From positions 308,056 to 372,055 of the forward strand of contig NZ_MKIN01000023.1 of assembly GCF_001938985.1 (NCBI RefSeq): a stretch of DNA of 64,000 nt, in the 5' to 3' direction. Shown piece after piece: positions 53,492 to 62,332 of this stretch (the stretch's first letter is position 1; every line of letters starts with the position of its first letter). The DNA is from Gillisella taibaishanensis (GTDB taxonomy: Bacteria; Pseudomonadota; Alphaproteobacteria; Rhizobiales; Rhizobiaceae). The translations under genes were made by a program, and so were the position numbers. Below the pieces are notes generated by a model. That model had not been told where the DNA came from and searched no databases. It saw only the letters and a program-made list of their open reading frames with translations.

Positions 53492-54133
53492 TCAGGGATC
53501 AAGCCGTTTGAAATCCCGGCTTTCGGGATCCATCACCCACAATTCGCCGTTGGAAATGTCGAACCAGGCGCCGTGGATGGACAGCTTGCCCTCCTGCTCG
53601 CGGGCTCTCACTTCAGGAAACGTGCGCAGGTTCTCGATCGAATTGCGAATCGAAATCCGTTCCATCGCCGTCTGGCGCTCTGCGGCGGTCATCACCGAAG
53701 CGGTCTGAATCTGCTCGGCAGCGGGCTTGATCAGGTTCATCCACTTGCCAATGAAATCCCCGGGCGACAGCGGCTCGGCATCCGGATCAAGCGCGGCGCG
53801 AATACCACCGCAACGACCGTGGCCCATGACGATGATGTTCTTGACCTTCAGCGCCAGCACCGCAAACTCAAGTGCAGCCGACGTCGAGTGATATTGGCCA
53901 TCAGGTTCAAAAGGCGGCACCATGTTGGCGACATTTCGCACGACGAACAATTCGCCGGGACCACAATCGAAAATCGTTTCTGGGGCTGAACGGGAGTCGC
54001 AGCAGGCAACGATCATGGTCTGCGGGTTTTGGCCTTGATCGGCCAAAGCTCGATAGCGATCCCGTTCGTCGCTATAACGACCGTTCATGAAGTTGCTGTA
54101 ACCGGCGAGAAGGGATGCTGGAAAATCTATCAT
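53492..54133 (-). CDS. Beta-class carbonic anhydrase
   Basis: A 213-residue zinc enzyme interconverting CO2 and bicarbonate. The metal ligands are evident: C44 in ACCDSR (with D46 and R48 as the catalytic dyad), H105 and C108 in VMGHGRCGG. ELFVVRNVANMVPPFEPDG and SALEF-like STSAALEFAVLAL are typical of the beta class. Length is standard. It stands alone, convergent with the cytochrome gene. Confidence 0.95.
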   Translation of the reverse strand: MIDFPASLLAGYSNFMNGRYSDERDRYRALADQGQNPQTMIVACCDSRSAPETIFDCGPGELFVVRNVANMVPPFEPDGQYHSTSAALEFAVLALKVKNIIVMGHGRCGGIRAALDPDAEPLSPGDFIGKWMNLIKPAAEQIQTASVMTAAERQTAMERISIRNSIENLRTFPEVRAREQEGKLSIHGAWFDISNGELWVMDPESRDFKRLDP

Positions 54134-54197
54134 GACCCTGAATTATCGCGCTGCAGCAGGATTGACAAGCAAGGAAAACCACCAGAGAGGCGACAGA

Positions 54198-55076
54198 TCA
54201 TGAGCGAACCGGCTTGCTGGCCGGATGCAGCAGCCTGCGGATCTGCACGAGCGCCATCGGCGTGATCAGGCTGGATTGATCCTGCTCCAGCGTCAGCTCA
54301 TCGCTTTCGCGTTTCAGCGACCGCGCGAGGACCTCGTAAACACCGGCCGTTGCCAGTTGCAGCGCCTTTTCTTCACCATGCTTTTGCAGCAGTCGGGCGA
54401 GTAGCAGGGCCGAAAACAAGTCGCCAAGGCCGTTTGGGACATTGTCCATGGCACGATGTTCAGCCAGAAGCGCGTGACGGTTCGAGAGCAGCAGGTTTCC
54501 AATGCTGCCGGCCATCATCGGCACCGCCGAAGTCACTGCCATCAGCGACGGGCCAAGCGATAAAGCCGCGTCAATGATCGCGCTATTGCTTTCGAGGCCA
54601 GCACCCGCCATCCATGCAAGCTCGTAGCGGTTGGGCGTGGCGATATCGGCCAGGGGAATGAGATGGTCGCGGATCGCAACGGCCGTTGTTTCCGGCACGT
54701 AAAGCCCCTGCAGATCACCGATGACGGGATCGCAGAGATAAATAAGGTCGGGGTTGCGCTGCTTCAGCGCCGCGACCAGCCGAACCACAGCAAGCGGCTG
54801 ACGAGGACTACCGAAATAGCCTGATATCACGGCCTTTACCTCGGAGAGCCACGGCGCCCGGATCAGATCGTCTATGGCAGCCTCGAACACGTCATCGGCA
54901 AAATTCATGCGCGTCGATGGACCGTGGCCAGGATGCCAGGGCAAGACCACCGTTGGCATCGACCAAACCGGAAAACCCAGACTCTCGAGTGCGAACACGA
55001 CGGCGCGATTGCCGACCGATCCGCGAATGACATGGCTGGAAATGGCGATGACGGCGCTGGCCGGACTTTCGGACAT
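54198..55076 (-). CDS. Pyridoxal kinase (PdxY/PdxK-like)
   Basis: A ribokinase-fold enzyme of 292 residues that phosphorylates pyridoxal or pyridoxine in the vitamin B6 salvage route. Typical segments are ISSHVIRGSVGNRAVVFALE, LGFPVWSMPTVVLPWHPGHG, YLCDPVIGDLQGLYVPE and IATPNRYELAWMAG. The catalytic region reads VPNGLGDLFSALLLARLL, keeping the G-x-G-D aspartate but with Asn-Gly-Leu where Gly-Thr is more usual. Start: the ATG at 55076 (MSESPASAV); the frame continues to 55136 without a good ribosome site. Confidence 0.85.
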   Translation of the reverse strand: MSESPASAVIAISSHVIRGSVGNRAVVFALESLGFPVWSMPTVVLPWHPGHGPSTRMNFADDVFEAAIDDLIRAPWLSEVKAVISGYFGSPRQPLAVVRLVAALKQRNPDLIYLCDPVIGDLQGLYVPETTAVAIRDHLIPLADIATPNRYELAWMAGAGLESNSAIIDAALSLGPSLMAVTSAVPMMAGSIGNLLLSNRHALLAEHRAMDNVPNGLGDLFSALLLARLLQKHGEEKALQLATAGVYEVLARSLKRESDELTLEQDQSSLITPMALVQIRRLLHPASKPVRS

Positions 55077-55314
55077 GGATGGGCGGACCTTATGAATGAC
55101 GGACGCTACTCCACGCTTTTGAGCCTGTTTTGTCAAACTTTCATGGCTAGCGACCCAAACTTGAGCCGATTTTTTGATTTTCGCCTCTGAAAAAATGAAA
55201 AGAGACGAAAAATCAGCTTGTGAAACCCAAAATTGCCCTCACAGATATGAAATTGAAAATCACCGGTAGTAAACGGTGATGGTCAGATCGCAGCAAAATG
55301 CTTTGGAGGAAGTC

Positions 55315-58300
55315 GTGGTTGCAGCTAAACGGGTAAAACGGGAACAGCTTTTCGAGCTTTCCAGAGCAGCGGATGGCAAGGGCACGACCAGTTTGATCGA
55401 TCCCGCCGCCCTGTTCGGACGCGCCAGCGACGACGATCTCCAGCGTTACGATCCAGCAATGCTGAAAGCCGCCGCGCATCGGGCGAGCGAGGACCTGCAG
55501 TCCTGGCAGGGCGACAAGGCCGCCGTGCGCATCGCCACTGTCGAAGGGATAGAGGCTGATGGCGCCAGCCTGAGCGTGCTGTCGATCGTCGACCGTAACA
55601 AGCCTTTTCTTTACGATTCGGTCATGGGCGAAGTTACCAGCCAGTTCCGTGACATTCACCTCGCGGTCCACCCCATCCTGGTACACAGCGGTGACGACTG
55701 GACGCTCGCCGATATCAAGACCGAGCCCGCAGATCGCGTCAGCTACATCCAGCTGCATCTGGCACCCCTGACCGATGACCAGGCGCAAGGCCTAACGGAG
55801 CGTCTGCAGACCGTGCTCTCGCAGGTCGCCACAGTGGCGGCCGACTGGCAGCCGATGGTCTCGCTTCTGAAAACCGCCATGAGCGAACTGGCCGAGCAAG
55901 TCCATGTCAAGCGCAAGGCGGAGCGCGCCGAAGCCATCGCCTTCCTGGAATGGCTGCGTGACGAGAACTTCACCTTCCTCGGCATGCGCGAATATCTTTA
56001 TTCCGGCGACGGCGCGAGCGCCAAGCTGGAACGCGACAAGGGCCGGGGGCTCGGAATTCTCTCTGACCCCGACGTGCTCGTGCTGCGCCAGGGCCGCAAT
56101 GCCGTCACCACGACGCCTGAGATCCTTGCCTTCCTTCAGGGGCCAGACGACCTGATCGTCACTAAAGCCAATGTCAAATCCGTCGTCCACCGCCGCGCCT
56201 ATATGGACTATATCGGCATCAAACGCTTCAATGCCGATGGCAAGGTTGTCGGCGAACTGCGCATCGTCGGCCTGTTCACCGCCACGGCCTATACCCACTC
56301 GGTCAACCACATCCCGCTCCTGCGGGCCAAGGTCGAGAAGGTCACCGAACAGTTCAACTTCGATCCCTTGAGCCATTCCGGCCGTATCCTGCAGAACACG
56401 CTGGAATCCTATCCGCGTGACGATCTCTTTCAGATCGATACCGAGCTTCTGTCTCGCTTCTGCGAGCAGATCATGGACTTGAGCGAGCGGCCGCGCGTGC
56501 GGGTCTTGCCGCGCATCGACCATTTTGACCGGTTCGTCTCGCTACTCGTCTTCGTGCCGCGCGAAGAATATAATTCACTGGTGCGTGAGAAGATCGGCGC
56601 CTATTTCACCGAGATCTACCAGGGCCGCCTCTCCGCCTATTACCCGGCCTTCCCCGAGGGCGGGGTAGCGCGGGTGCATTTCATCATCGGCCGGTCCGAG
56701 GGCAAGACGCCGCGCATCGCCCAGAACAAGTTGGAAGAGGCGGTCAAGGCGATCACCTCGCGCTGGGACGACCGGTTTGCCAGCCTTGCTCCGGCAAAAG
56801 CACCGCAGCTGATTGTCAGCCGTGCCTTCGAGGATGCTTTCTCCCCGGAAGAAACGGTTGCCGATCTCACTCACATCCAGACCTGCCTTTCTGGCGCCAA
56901 GGCCTCGATTGCCTTCCACAATCGCGAGACGGCAGAAGGCCGGACGCTTTATCTGAAGGTCTTCCACGCTGGCCATCACCTGCCGCTGTCGCGGCGCGTG
57001 CCGCTGCTCGAAAATCTCGGCTTCAGCGTCGTCAGCGAACGAACCTTCGATATCACTGCCAAAGATACCGGCAGTGGCAAGGAACAGCTCGTCGTGCTGC
57101 ACGACATGGAACTGTCGGTCAGGGCCGGTCAGGACTTCGACATTGCCCAGCATGGCAGCCAGGTGGCAGCGACCTTCCTTGCCGCCTTCAACGGTGTTGT
57201 CGACAACGACGCCTTCAACCGGCTGGTGCTGAGCACAGGGCTGGAGGTTGGTGAAGTCGCCGTGCTGCGCGCCTATGCCGCCTATCTGCGCCAAGCAGGT
57301 GTCGTCTATTCCCTGACCTACATTGCAGAGACGCTGAATAAGTATCCCAAGATCACCGCCGACTTATTTGCACTGTTCCACCAGTCCTTCGATCCGAAGC
57401 TCTCGGAAAAATCGCGACCACGCAAGCTGGCAGACCTGCGCGATGGTATTGAGACGGCGCTTGCCTCCGTGCCGAGCCTGGATGAGGACCGTATCCTCAG
57501 GCGTTACCAGAACGCGGTGGATTCCACCTTGCGCACCAACTATTTCCAGAAGGGCGCCGGCACCGTCAAACCGATGCTTGCCTTCAAATTCGACCCGCAG
57601 CAGCTGGACGGTCTGCCGCAGCCTCGCCCCTTCCGCGAAATCTTCGTCTATGGCGTCGAGGTAGAAGGCGTGCATCTGCGCTTCGGCAAGGTTGCCCGCG
57701 GCGGCTTGCGCTGGTCGGATCGCGCCCAGGACTACCGCACGGAAGTGCTGGGCCTAGTCAAGGCGCAGCAGGTCAAGAACGCCGTCATCGTCCCTGTAGG
57801 CGCAAAGGGCGGCTTCTTCCCCCGACAACTTCCAAGCCCGGCCAACCGCGAAGAATACCTGCGGATGGGCCGTGAAGCCTATATGACCTATATCCGCACG
57901 CTGTTGTCGATCACCGACAACATCAAGGACGGCGCCGTCGTAGCGCCGGAAAATACCCTGCGGCTGGATGGCGACGATCCTTATTTCGTCGTAGCTGCCG
58001 ACAAGGGCACGGCAACCTTCTCCGACACAGCCAATGGGCTGGCGCGCGAAGCCGGATTTTGGCTGGACGACGCCTTTGCCTCCGGAGGCTCGGCCGGCTA
58101 CGACCATAAGAAGATGGGTATTACCGCCCGCGGCGCCTGGGAAGCGGTCAAACGGCATTTCCGTGAAATGGACGTGGACATCCAGAAGACGCCGTTCAGC
58201 GTCGTTGGCGTCGGCGACATGTCCGGCGACGTTTTCGGCAATGGCATGCTCTTGTCGCGCAAGATCCGGCTGATCGGCGCCTTCGACCACCGCGACATCG

Positions 58301-60087
58301 TCATCGATCCCGATCCGGATATGGAAAAGTCGTTCCAGGAGCGCAGGCGCATGTTCGCCCTGCCCCGCTCCAGCTGGCAGGACTATAACAAGGCGTTGCT
58401 GTCCAAGGGCGGCATGATCATTTCGCGCGCCGAAAAATCCGTAACTCTCACGCCCGAAGCGGCAGCGGCAATCGGTCTTGCCAAGAAGGTGGCGACACCA
58501 TTCGAGATCATGACCGCGATCCTCAAGGCTGAGGTCGATCTGCTCTGGTTCGGCGGCATCGGCACCTATGTCAAGGCGCTGTCGGAAACCGATGCCGAAG
58601 TCGGCGACCGCGCCAATGACCCGATCCGCATCACAGCCGACGAAGTCGGCGCCAAGGTGATCGGCGAAGGCGCCAATCTCGGCGTCACCCAGAAGGGCCG
58701 CATCGCCTTCTCGCTGAAGGGCGGCCGCTGCAATTCCGACGCCATCGACAATTCGGCCGGCGTCAACTCCTCCGACGTCGAAGTCAATATCAAGATCGCG
58801 CTGTCGACGGTGGTTTCATCCGGCCGACTTGACATGCCCGCCCGCAACAAGCTGCTGGCATCGATGACCGAGGACGTCGGCGAGCTCGTCTTGCGCAACA
58901 ATTACCTGCAGTCCCTGGCGATTTCGCTGGTGACACGCCAAGGCGCTGCCAACAGGGATGAATTGGCCCGGCTGATGACAGTGCTGGAAAGCTCCGGCCG
59001 TCTGAACCGCAAGGTGGAGACCCTGCCGGATGACGCGGCTTTGGCCGAACGTTATGCCGGCGGACAGTCCCTCACCCGACCGGAGGTCGGCGTGTTGCTC
59101 TCCTACGCGAAGATCTCGCTGTTTGACGATCTGATCGAGACCAGCCTGCCTGACGATGCCTATTGCACCAGCATCCTCAGCAATTATTTCCCGAAGAAGA
59201 TGCGCCGGCCCTATGCCGATGACATCGCCGGCCACCGGCTGCATCGGGAAATCGTCGCCACCGTGCTTGCCAATCACATCATCAATCGCGGCGGCCCTGG
59301 CTTCATGGCCTGGATGAGCGATGCGACCGGGGCAACAGTCGAGGATATCGCAAGGGCCGCACTGCTGACCCGCGACAGCCTTGATCTGCGCAGCTACTGG
59401 GATCGTATCGACGCCTTGGACGGCGAGATCGGCGGGGACGCGCAAAACGATCTCTATCAGCGCGTCGGCACGAGCTACCGAGTGTTTACCAAGCTCGCGA
59501 TCGACACAAGACTGGCTGGCGGCGACCTTTCAGAAGCGGTGCGCAAGCTGAAGGGGGCAATCAAATCCTTCAAGGGCTTCGCGCGCGCGGTCACACCGGC
59601 CGATTTCTCGGCGCAGATCGATGCGGAAGCCAGCGCCATGATCGGAGCCGGCGTGCCGGAGGATCTCGCCGAGGATCTCGCCGAACTGTGGAGCCTGACC
59701 GTGACGCCGGAAGTGATTTCCATCGCGCTCAGGGCCGACGCTAGCCTGCAGAAGGCGACGGAAGGCTATTACAAGGTCAGCGAGATCTTCCGCATCGGAA
59801 GGCTTCTCTCCTCGGTCGAGAAGATCCCGACCAGCGACCACTATGACAGCCTCGCCCGGCTGCGCAGCCTGGATCTCGTGCTCAAGGCCAGACGCAACAT
59901 CGTCGTGCAGGCCCTGACCGGTCATGGCGACAGCCGCGATCCGGTCGCCGCCTGGCGCTCTGCCGACACGGTCAGGATCAATCGGCTGGGCAGCGAGTTG
60001 ATCGCGCTGACCGAAGGCGATCCGAGCTTGTCGCGCCTGACGGTCGCCGCCAGCCTGCTGACGGATATCGCCCAGGCGAGCGCCTGA
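55315..60087 (+). CDS. gdhB: NAD-specific glutamate dehydrogenase, large (GDH-180 type)
   Basis: A 1,590-residue NAD-dependent glutamate dehydrogenase, which deaminates glutamate to 2-oxoglutarate. The long N-terminal half contains ACT-like regulatory parts and helical domains. The central catalytic part has RGGLRWSDRAQDYRTEVLG then KNAVIVPVGAKGGFFPRQLP, with the catalytic lysine, and GVGDMSGDVFGNGML. A long C-terminal helical region follows. Size and order match the enzyme of Streptomyces, Pseudomonas and rhizobia. GDH would take glutamate from PutA activity into the TCA cycle. Start: GTG at 55315 with GGAGG five bases upstream; an upstream frame begins at a GTG at 55276 without a ribosome site. 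Confidence 0.95.
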   Translation: MVAAKRVKREQLFELSRAADGKGTTSLIDPAALFGRASDDDLQRYDPAMLKAAAHRASEDLQSWQGDKAAVRIATVEGIEADGASLSVLSIVDRNKPFLYDSVMGEVTSQFRDIHLAVHPILVHSGDDWTLADIKTEPADRVSYIQLHLAPLTDDQAQGLTERLQTVLSQVATVAADWQPMVSLLKTAMSELAEQVHVKRKAERAEAIAFLEWLRDENFTFLGMREYLYSGDGASAKLERDKGRGLGILSDPDVLVLRQGRNAVTTTPEILAFLQGPDDLIVTKANVKSVVHRRAYMDYIGIKRFNADGKVVGELRIVGLFTATAYTHSVNHIPLLRAKVEKVTEQFNFDPLSHSGRILQNTLESYPRDDLFQIDTELLSRFCEQIMDLSERPRVRVLPRIDHFDRFVSLLVFVPREEYNSLVREKIGAYFTEIYQGRLSAYYPAFPEGGVARVHFIIGRSEGKTPRIAQNKLEEAVKAITSRWDDRFASLAPAKAPQLIVSRAFEDAFSPEETVADLTHIQTCLSGAKASIAFHNRETAEGRTLYLKVFHAGHHLPLSRRVPLLENLGFSVVSERTFDITAKDTGSGKEQLVVLHDMELSVRAGQDFDIAQHGSQVAATFLAAFNGVVDNDAFNRLVLSTGLEVGEVAVLRAYAAYLRQAGVVYSLTYIAETLNKYPKITADLFALFHQSFDPKLSEKSRPRKLADLRDGIETALASVPSLDEDRILRRYQNAVDSTLRTNYFQKGAGTVKPMLAFKFDPQQLDGLPQPRPFREIFVYGVEVEGVHLRFGKVARGGLRWSDRAQDYRTEVLGLVKAQQVKNAVIVPVGAKGGFFPRQLPSPANREEYLRMGREAYMTYIRTLLSITDNIKDGAVVAPENTLRLDGDDPYFVVAADKGTATFSDTANGLAREAGFWLDDAFASGGSAGYDHKKMGITARGAWEAVKRHFREMDVDIQKTPFSVVGVGDMSGDVFGNGMLLSRKIRLIGAFDHRDIVIDPDPDMEKSFQERRRMFALPRSSWQDYNKALLSKGGMIISRAEKSVTLTPEAAAAIGLAKKVATPFEIMTAILKAEVDLLWFGGIGTYVKALSETDAEVGDRANDPIRITADEVGAKVIGEGANLGVTQKGRIAFSLKGGRCNSDAIDNSAGVNSSDVEVNIKIALSTVVSSGRLDMPARNKLLASMTEDVGELVLRNNYLQSLAISLVTRQGAANRDELARLMTVLESSGRLNRKVETLPDDAALAERYAGGQSLTRPEVGVLLSYAKISLFDDLIETSLPDDAYCTSILSNYFPKKMRRPYADDIAGHRLHREIVATVLANHIINRGGPGFMAWMSDATGATVEDIARAALLTRDSLDLRSYWDRIDALDGEIGGDAQNDLYQRVGTSYRVFTKLAIDTRLAGGDLSEAVRKLKGAIKSFKGFARAVTPADFSAQIDAEASAMIGAGVPEDLAEDLAELWSLTVTPEVISIALRADASLQKATEGYYKVSEIFRIGRLLSSVEKIPTSDHYDSLARLRSLDLVLKARRNIVVQALTGHGDSRDPVAAWRSADTVRINRLGSELIALTEGDPSLSRLTVAASLLTDIAQASA

Positions 60088-60181
60088 TCTCGGGCGCAAG
60101 CCCTGGCAGGAATTCGGATTGAAGCCCGAATGAGATAATGCCAGTGTCGCCGCCGAAATCATCGGCGGCGATAGGTGGAAA

Positions 60182-61564
60182 ATGGCGCAGCAGACGCAAG
60201 GGCAGACCGAAAATCCGACCGGCAAGGCGGGCATATGGGGGTGGATGCTGTTCGATTGGGCAGCCCAGCCCTTCTTTACCGTCGTGACCACCTTCATTTT
60301 CGGCCCCTACTTCGTCTCCCGCTTCACCCATGATCCCGTCAGCGCCCAGGCTGCCTGGAGCAATGCCGCCACGGTTGCCTCTGTTGTCATCGCCCTTCTC
60401 TCCCCCGTCCTTGGCGCCATCGCCGACCGCAGCGGCGCTCGCAAGCCCTGGATCGCGTTCTTTGCCGTTATCAAGATCCTCTGCCTGCTGATGCTTTGGG
60501 AAGCAGCACCGGGCTCTCCGGTGATCTATCCGCTGGTTCTGTTCAGCCTCGCATCGATCGCTGCCGAATTTTCTATCGTTTTCAACGACTCAATGATGCC
60601 GCGCCTGGTCAGCGCGAAAGATGTAGGACGGATTTCCAATACGGCCTGGGGACTCGGCTATCTCGGCGGCATGATCGTGCTGATAGCAGTCGTGCTACTG
60701 ATCGCCGCCAATCCCGACAGCGGCAAGACCATTCTCGGTACAACACCGCTCTTTGGCCTGAACCCCGTAACCGGCGAAGATGCACGGATCACCGGCCCGA
60801 TCTCGGCCATCTGGTATCTGCTGTTCATCCTGCCGATGTTTTTCTTCACGCCTGACCAGGAAAAAGGCGAGGCATTCGGCAAAGCCGTAAAAGCCGGGCT
60901 GAGAGATCTGAAATCGACGCTACGCGAAGTCCGTCAGCGGGCCGGCATCCTACGCTTCCTGATCGCCCGTATGATCTATCAGGACGGCGTCAACGGCTTG
61001 CTGATCCTCGGCGGCGTGTTTGCGGCAGGCATGTTCGGCTGGTCGACCATGGAAATCGGCATTTACGGCATCATTCTCAACGTCGTCGCGATTTTTGGCT
61101 GCGCGCTGGCTAGCCGGCTCGATGCAGCACTCGGCTCGAAAATCATGGTGGTAATCAGCCTGATCCTGCTTTTGACCGCCAGCATCGGCATCGTCTCGAC
61201 AGGCACAAGCTTCACCGCCTTTGGACTGGTGCCGCTATCGACGGAAAGCTCCGGCAGCCTGTTCGGAACGCCGGCTGAAAAGGTCTATATCCTCTACGGC
61301 GTGTTGATCGGCCTTGCCTTCGGCCCAGTCCAGGCCTCCTCACGCTCCTATCTCGCCCGCAGCATCGCCCCGCAGGAGGCTGGACGCTATTTCGGCATCT
61401 ACGCGCTGTCGGGCCGCGCCACCAGCTTCATGGCCACCCTCTCCTTCTCCCTGATCACCACAGCAACCGGTTCGTCACGGGCCGGCATGGCAAGTCTGAC
61501 CATCTTTCTCGGTCTCGGTCTGGTCCTGCTGCTGGCAACGCCTTATCCTGCCAACAGGAGATGA
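60182..61564 (+). CDS. UMF1-family MFS transporter
   Basis: A 460-residue MFS protein of the UMF1 (Atg22-like) family with about 12 helices. The start region GWMLFDWAAQPFFTVVTTFI is diagnostic of the family, and ADRSGARKPWIAFFAVIKI gives the usual cytoplasmic loop after helix 2. GRISNTAWGLGYLGGM and YFGIYALSGRATSFM further support it. The transported compound is unknown. AGGTGG precedes the ATG by a few bases. It begins 94 bases after the GDH stop and may be cotranscribed. Confidence 0.88.
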   Translation: MAQQTQGQTENPTGKAGIWGWMLFDWAAQPFFTVVTTFIFGPYFVSRFTHDPVSAQAAWSNAATVASVVIALLSPVLGAIADRSGARKPWIAFFAVIKILCLLMLWEAAPGSPVIYPLVLFSLASIAAEFSIVFNDSMMPRLVSAKDVGRISNTAWGLGYLGGMIVLIAVVLLIAANPDSGKTILGTTPLFGLNPVTGEDARITGPISAIWYLLFILPMFFFTPDQEKGEAFGKAVKAGLRDLKSTLREVRQRAGILRFLIARMIYQDGVNGLLILGGVFAAGMFGWSTMEIGIYGIILNVVAIFGCALASRLDAALGSKIMVVISLILLLTASIGIVSTGTSFTAFGLVPLSTESSGSLFGTPAEKVYILYGVLIGLAFGPVQASSRSYLARSIAPQEAGRYFGIYALSGRATSFMATLSFSLITTATGSSRAGMASLTIFLGLGLVLLLATPYPANRR

Positions 61565-61594
61565 CTGGGGGAAATGAAATGGAGGATATAGGAG

Positions 61595-62221
61595 ATGGAG
61601 CATTTACCTGAAATAGGTCTTGCTTTCGGAGCCTTCGCGCTCGGAATGTTGAGCCCTGGGCCGAACATACTGTCTGTCATCGGGACTTCCATGGCCGTGA
61701 GCCGGAGGGCTGGCCTTGCACTGGCATTGGGTATTTCTGCTGGCTCGCTCATTTGGGCGTCCATGACCGCCATTGGTTTGACGGCCTTGATCTCGGCCTA
61801 CGCATCCGTTCTGACAATCATCAAGATCGCTGGCGGTCTCTACCTTCTGTGGTTGGCGTTTAAGGCGTTTCGTTCCGCAGCGACTACAGCGGCGGCCAAG
61901 GCCCCCTCCTCGCTTGATTCAGGAGGTTTATATGCGTTCTTCTTTCGTGGCTTGGCTATCCAACTGACCAATCCAAAGGCCGCCCTGACGTGGATTGCAA
62001 TCATGTCGCTTGGTCTTGCACATTCGGCACCAGCATCCACTGCACTTACCATTGTGATTGGCACCACAATTCTCTCGGTTGCCGGCCATGCGGCCTATGC
62101 TGTCGCATTCTCCACCGAACGCATTATCGCCATTTACCAGCGGGCACGTCGGTGGATAGACCTGACGTTAGGAGTCTTCTTCACTGCAGCAGGAATAAAG
62201 CTACTGACAAGCCGTCCATAG
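61595..62221 (+). CDS. LysE/RhtB-family exporter (second copy)
   Basis: A 208-residue membrane protein of the LysE superfamily. ALGMLSPGPNILSVIGTSMA and RGLAIQLTNPKAALTWIAIM are the signature stretches. It is related to but distinct from the protein at 27024-27662. An AGGAG sequence occurs right before the ATG and GGAGG about nine bases before. It follows the MFS gene by 30 bases. The codon use seems less GC-rich than the neighbouring MFS gene, which could reflect a separate origin, but the difference is small. Confidence 0.86.
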   Translation: MEHLPEIGLAFGAFALGMLSPGPNILSVIGTSMAVSRRAGLALALGISAGSLIWASMTAIGLTALISAYASVLTIIKIAGGLYLLWLAFKAFRSAATTAAAKAPSSLDSGGLYAFFFRGLAIQLTNPKAALTWIAIMSLGLAHSAPASTALTIVIGTTILSVAGHAAYAVAFSTERIIAIYQRARRWIDLTLGVFFTAAGIKLLTSRP

Positions 62222-62277
62222 CTTTCTCGGAGAGTTTTGGCTGCTTCGGTAAGGTCATGAAGCCAGAGACAAATATG

Positions 62278-62312
62278 AAAAGCGGCCGGAACCGAAGTTC
62301 CAGCCGCTTTTT
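62278..62312. terminator. Bidirectional terminator between lysE and ndvB
   Basis: AAAGCGGCCGGAAC, CGAA loop, GTTCCAGCCGCTTT with one mismatch, then T-run on both strands. Confidence 0.88.
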
Positions 62313-62332
62313 CTATTCAAGTCACATGAGCA

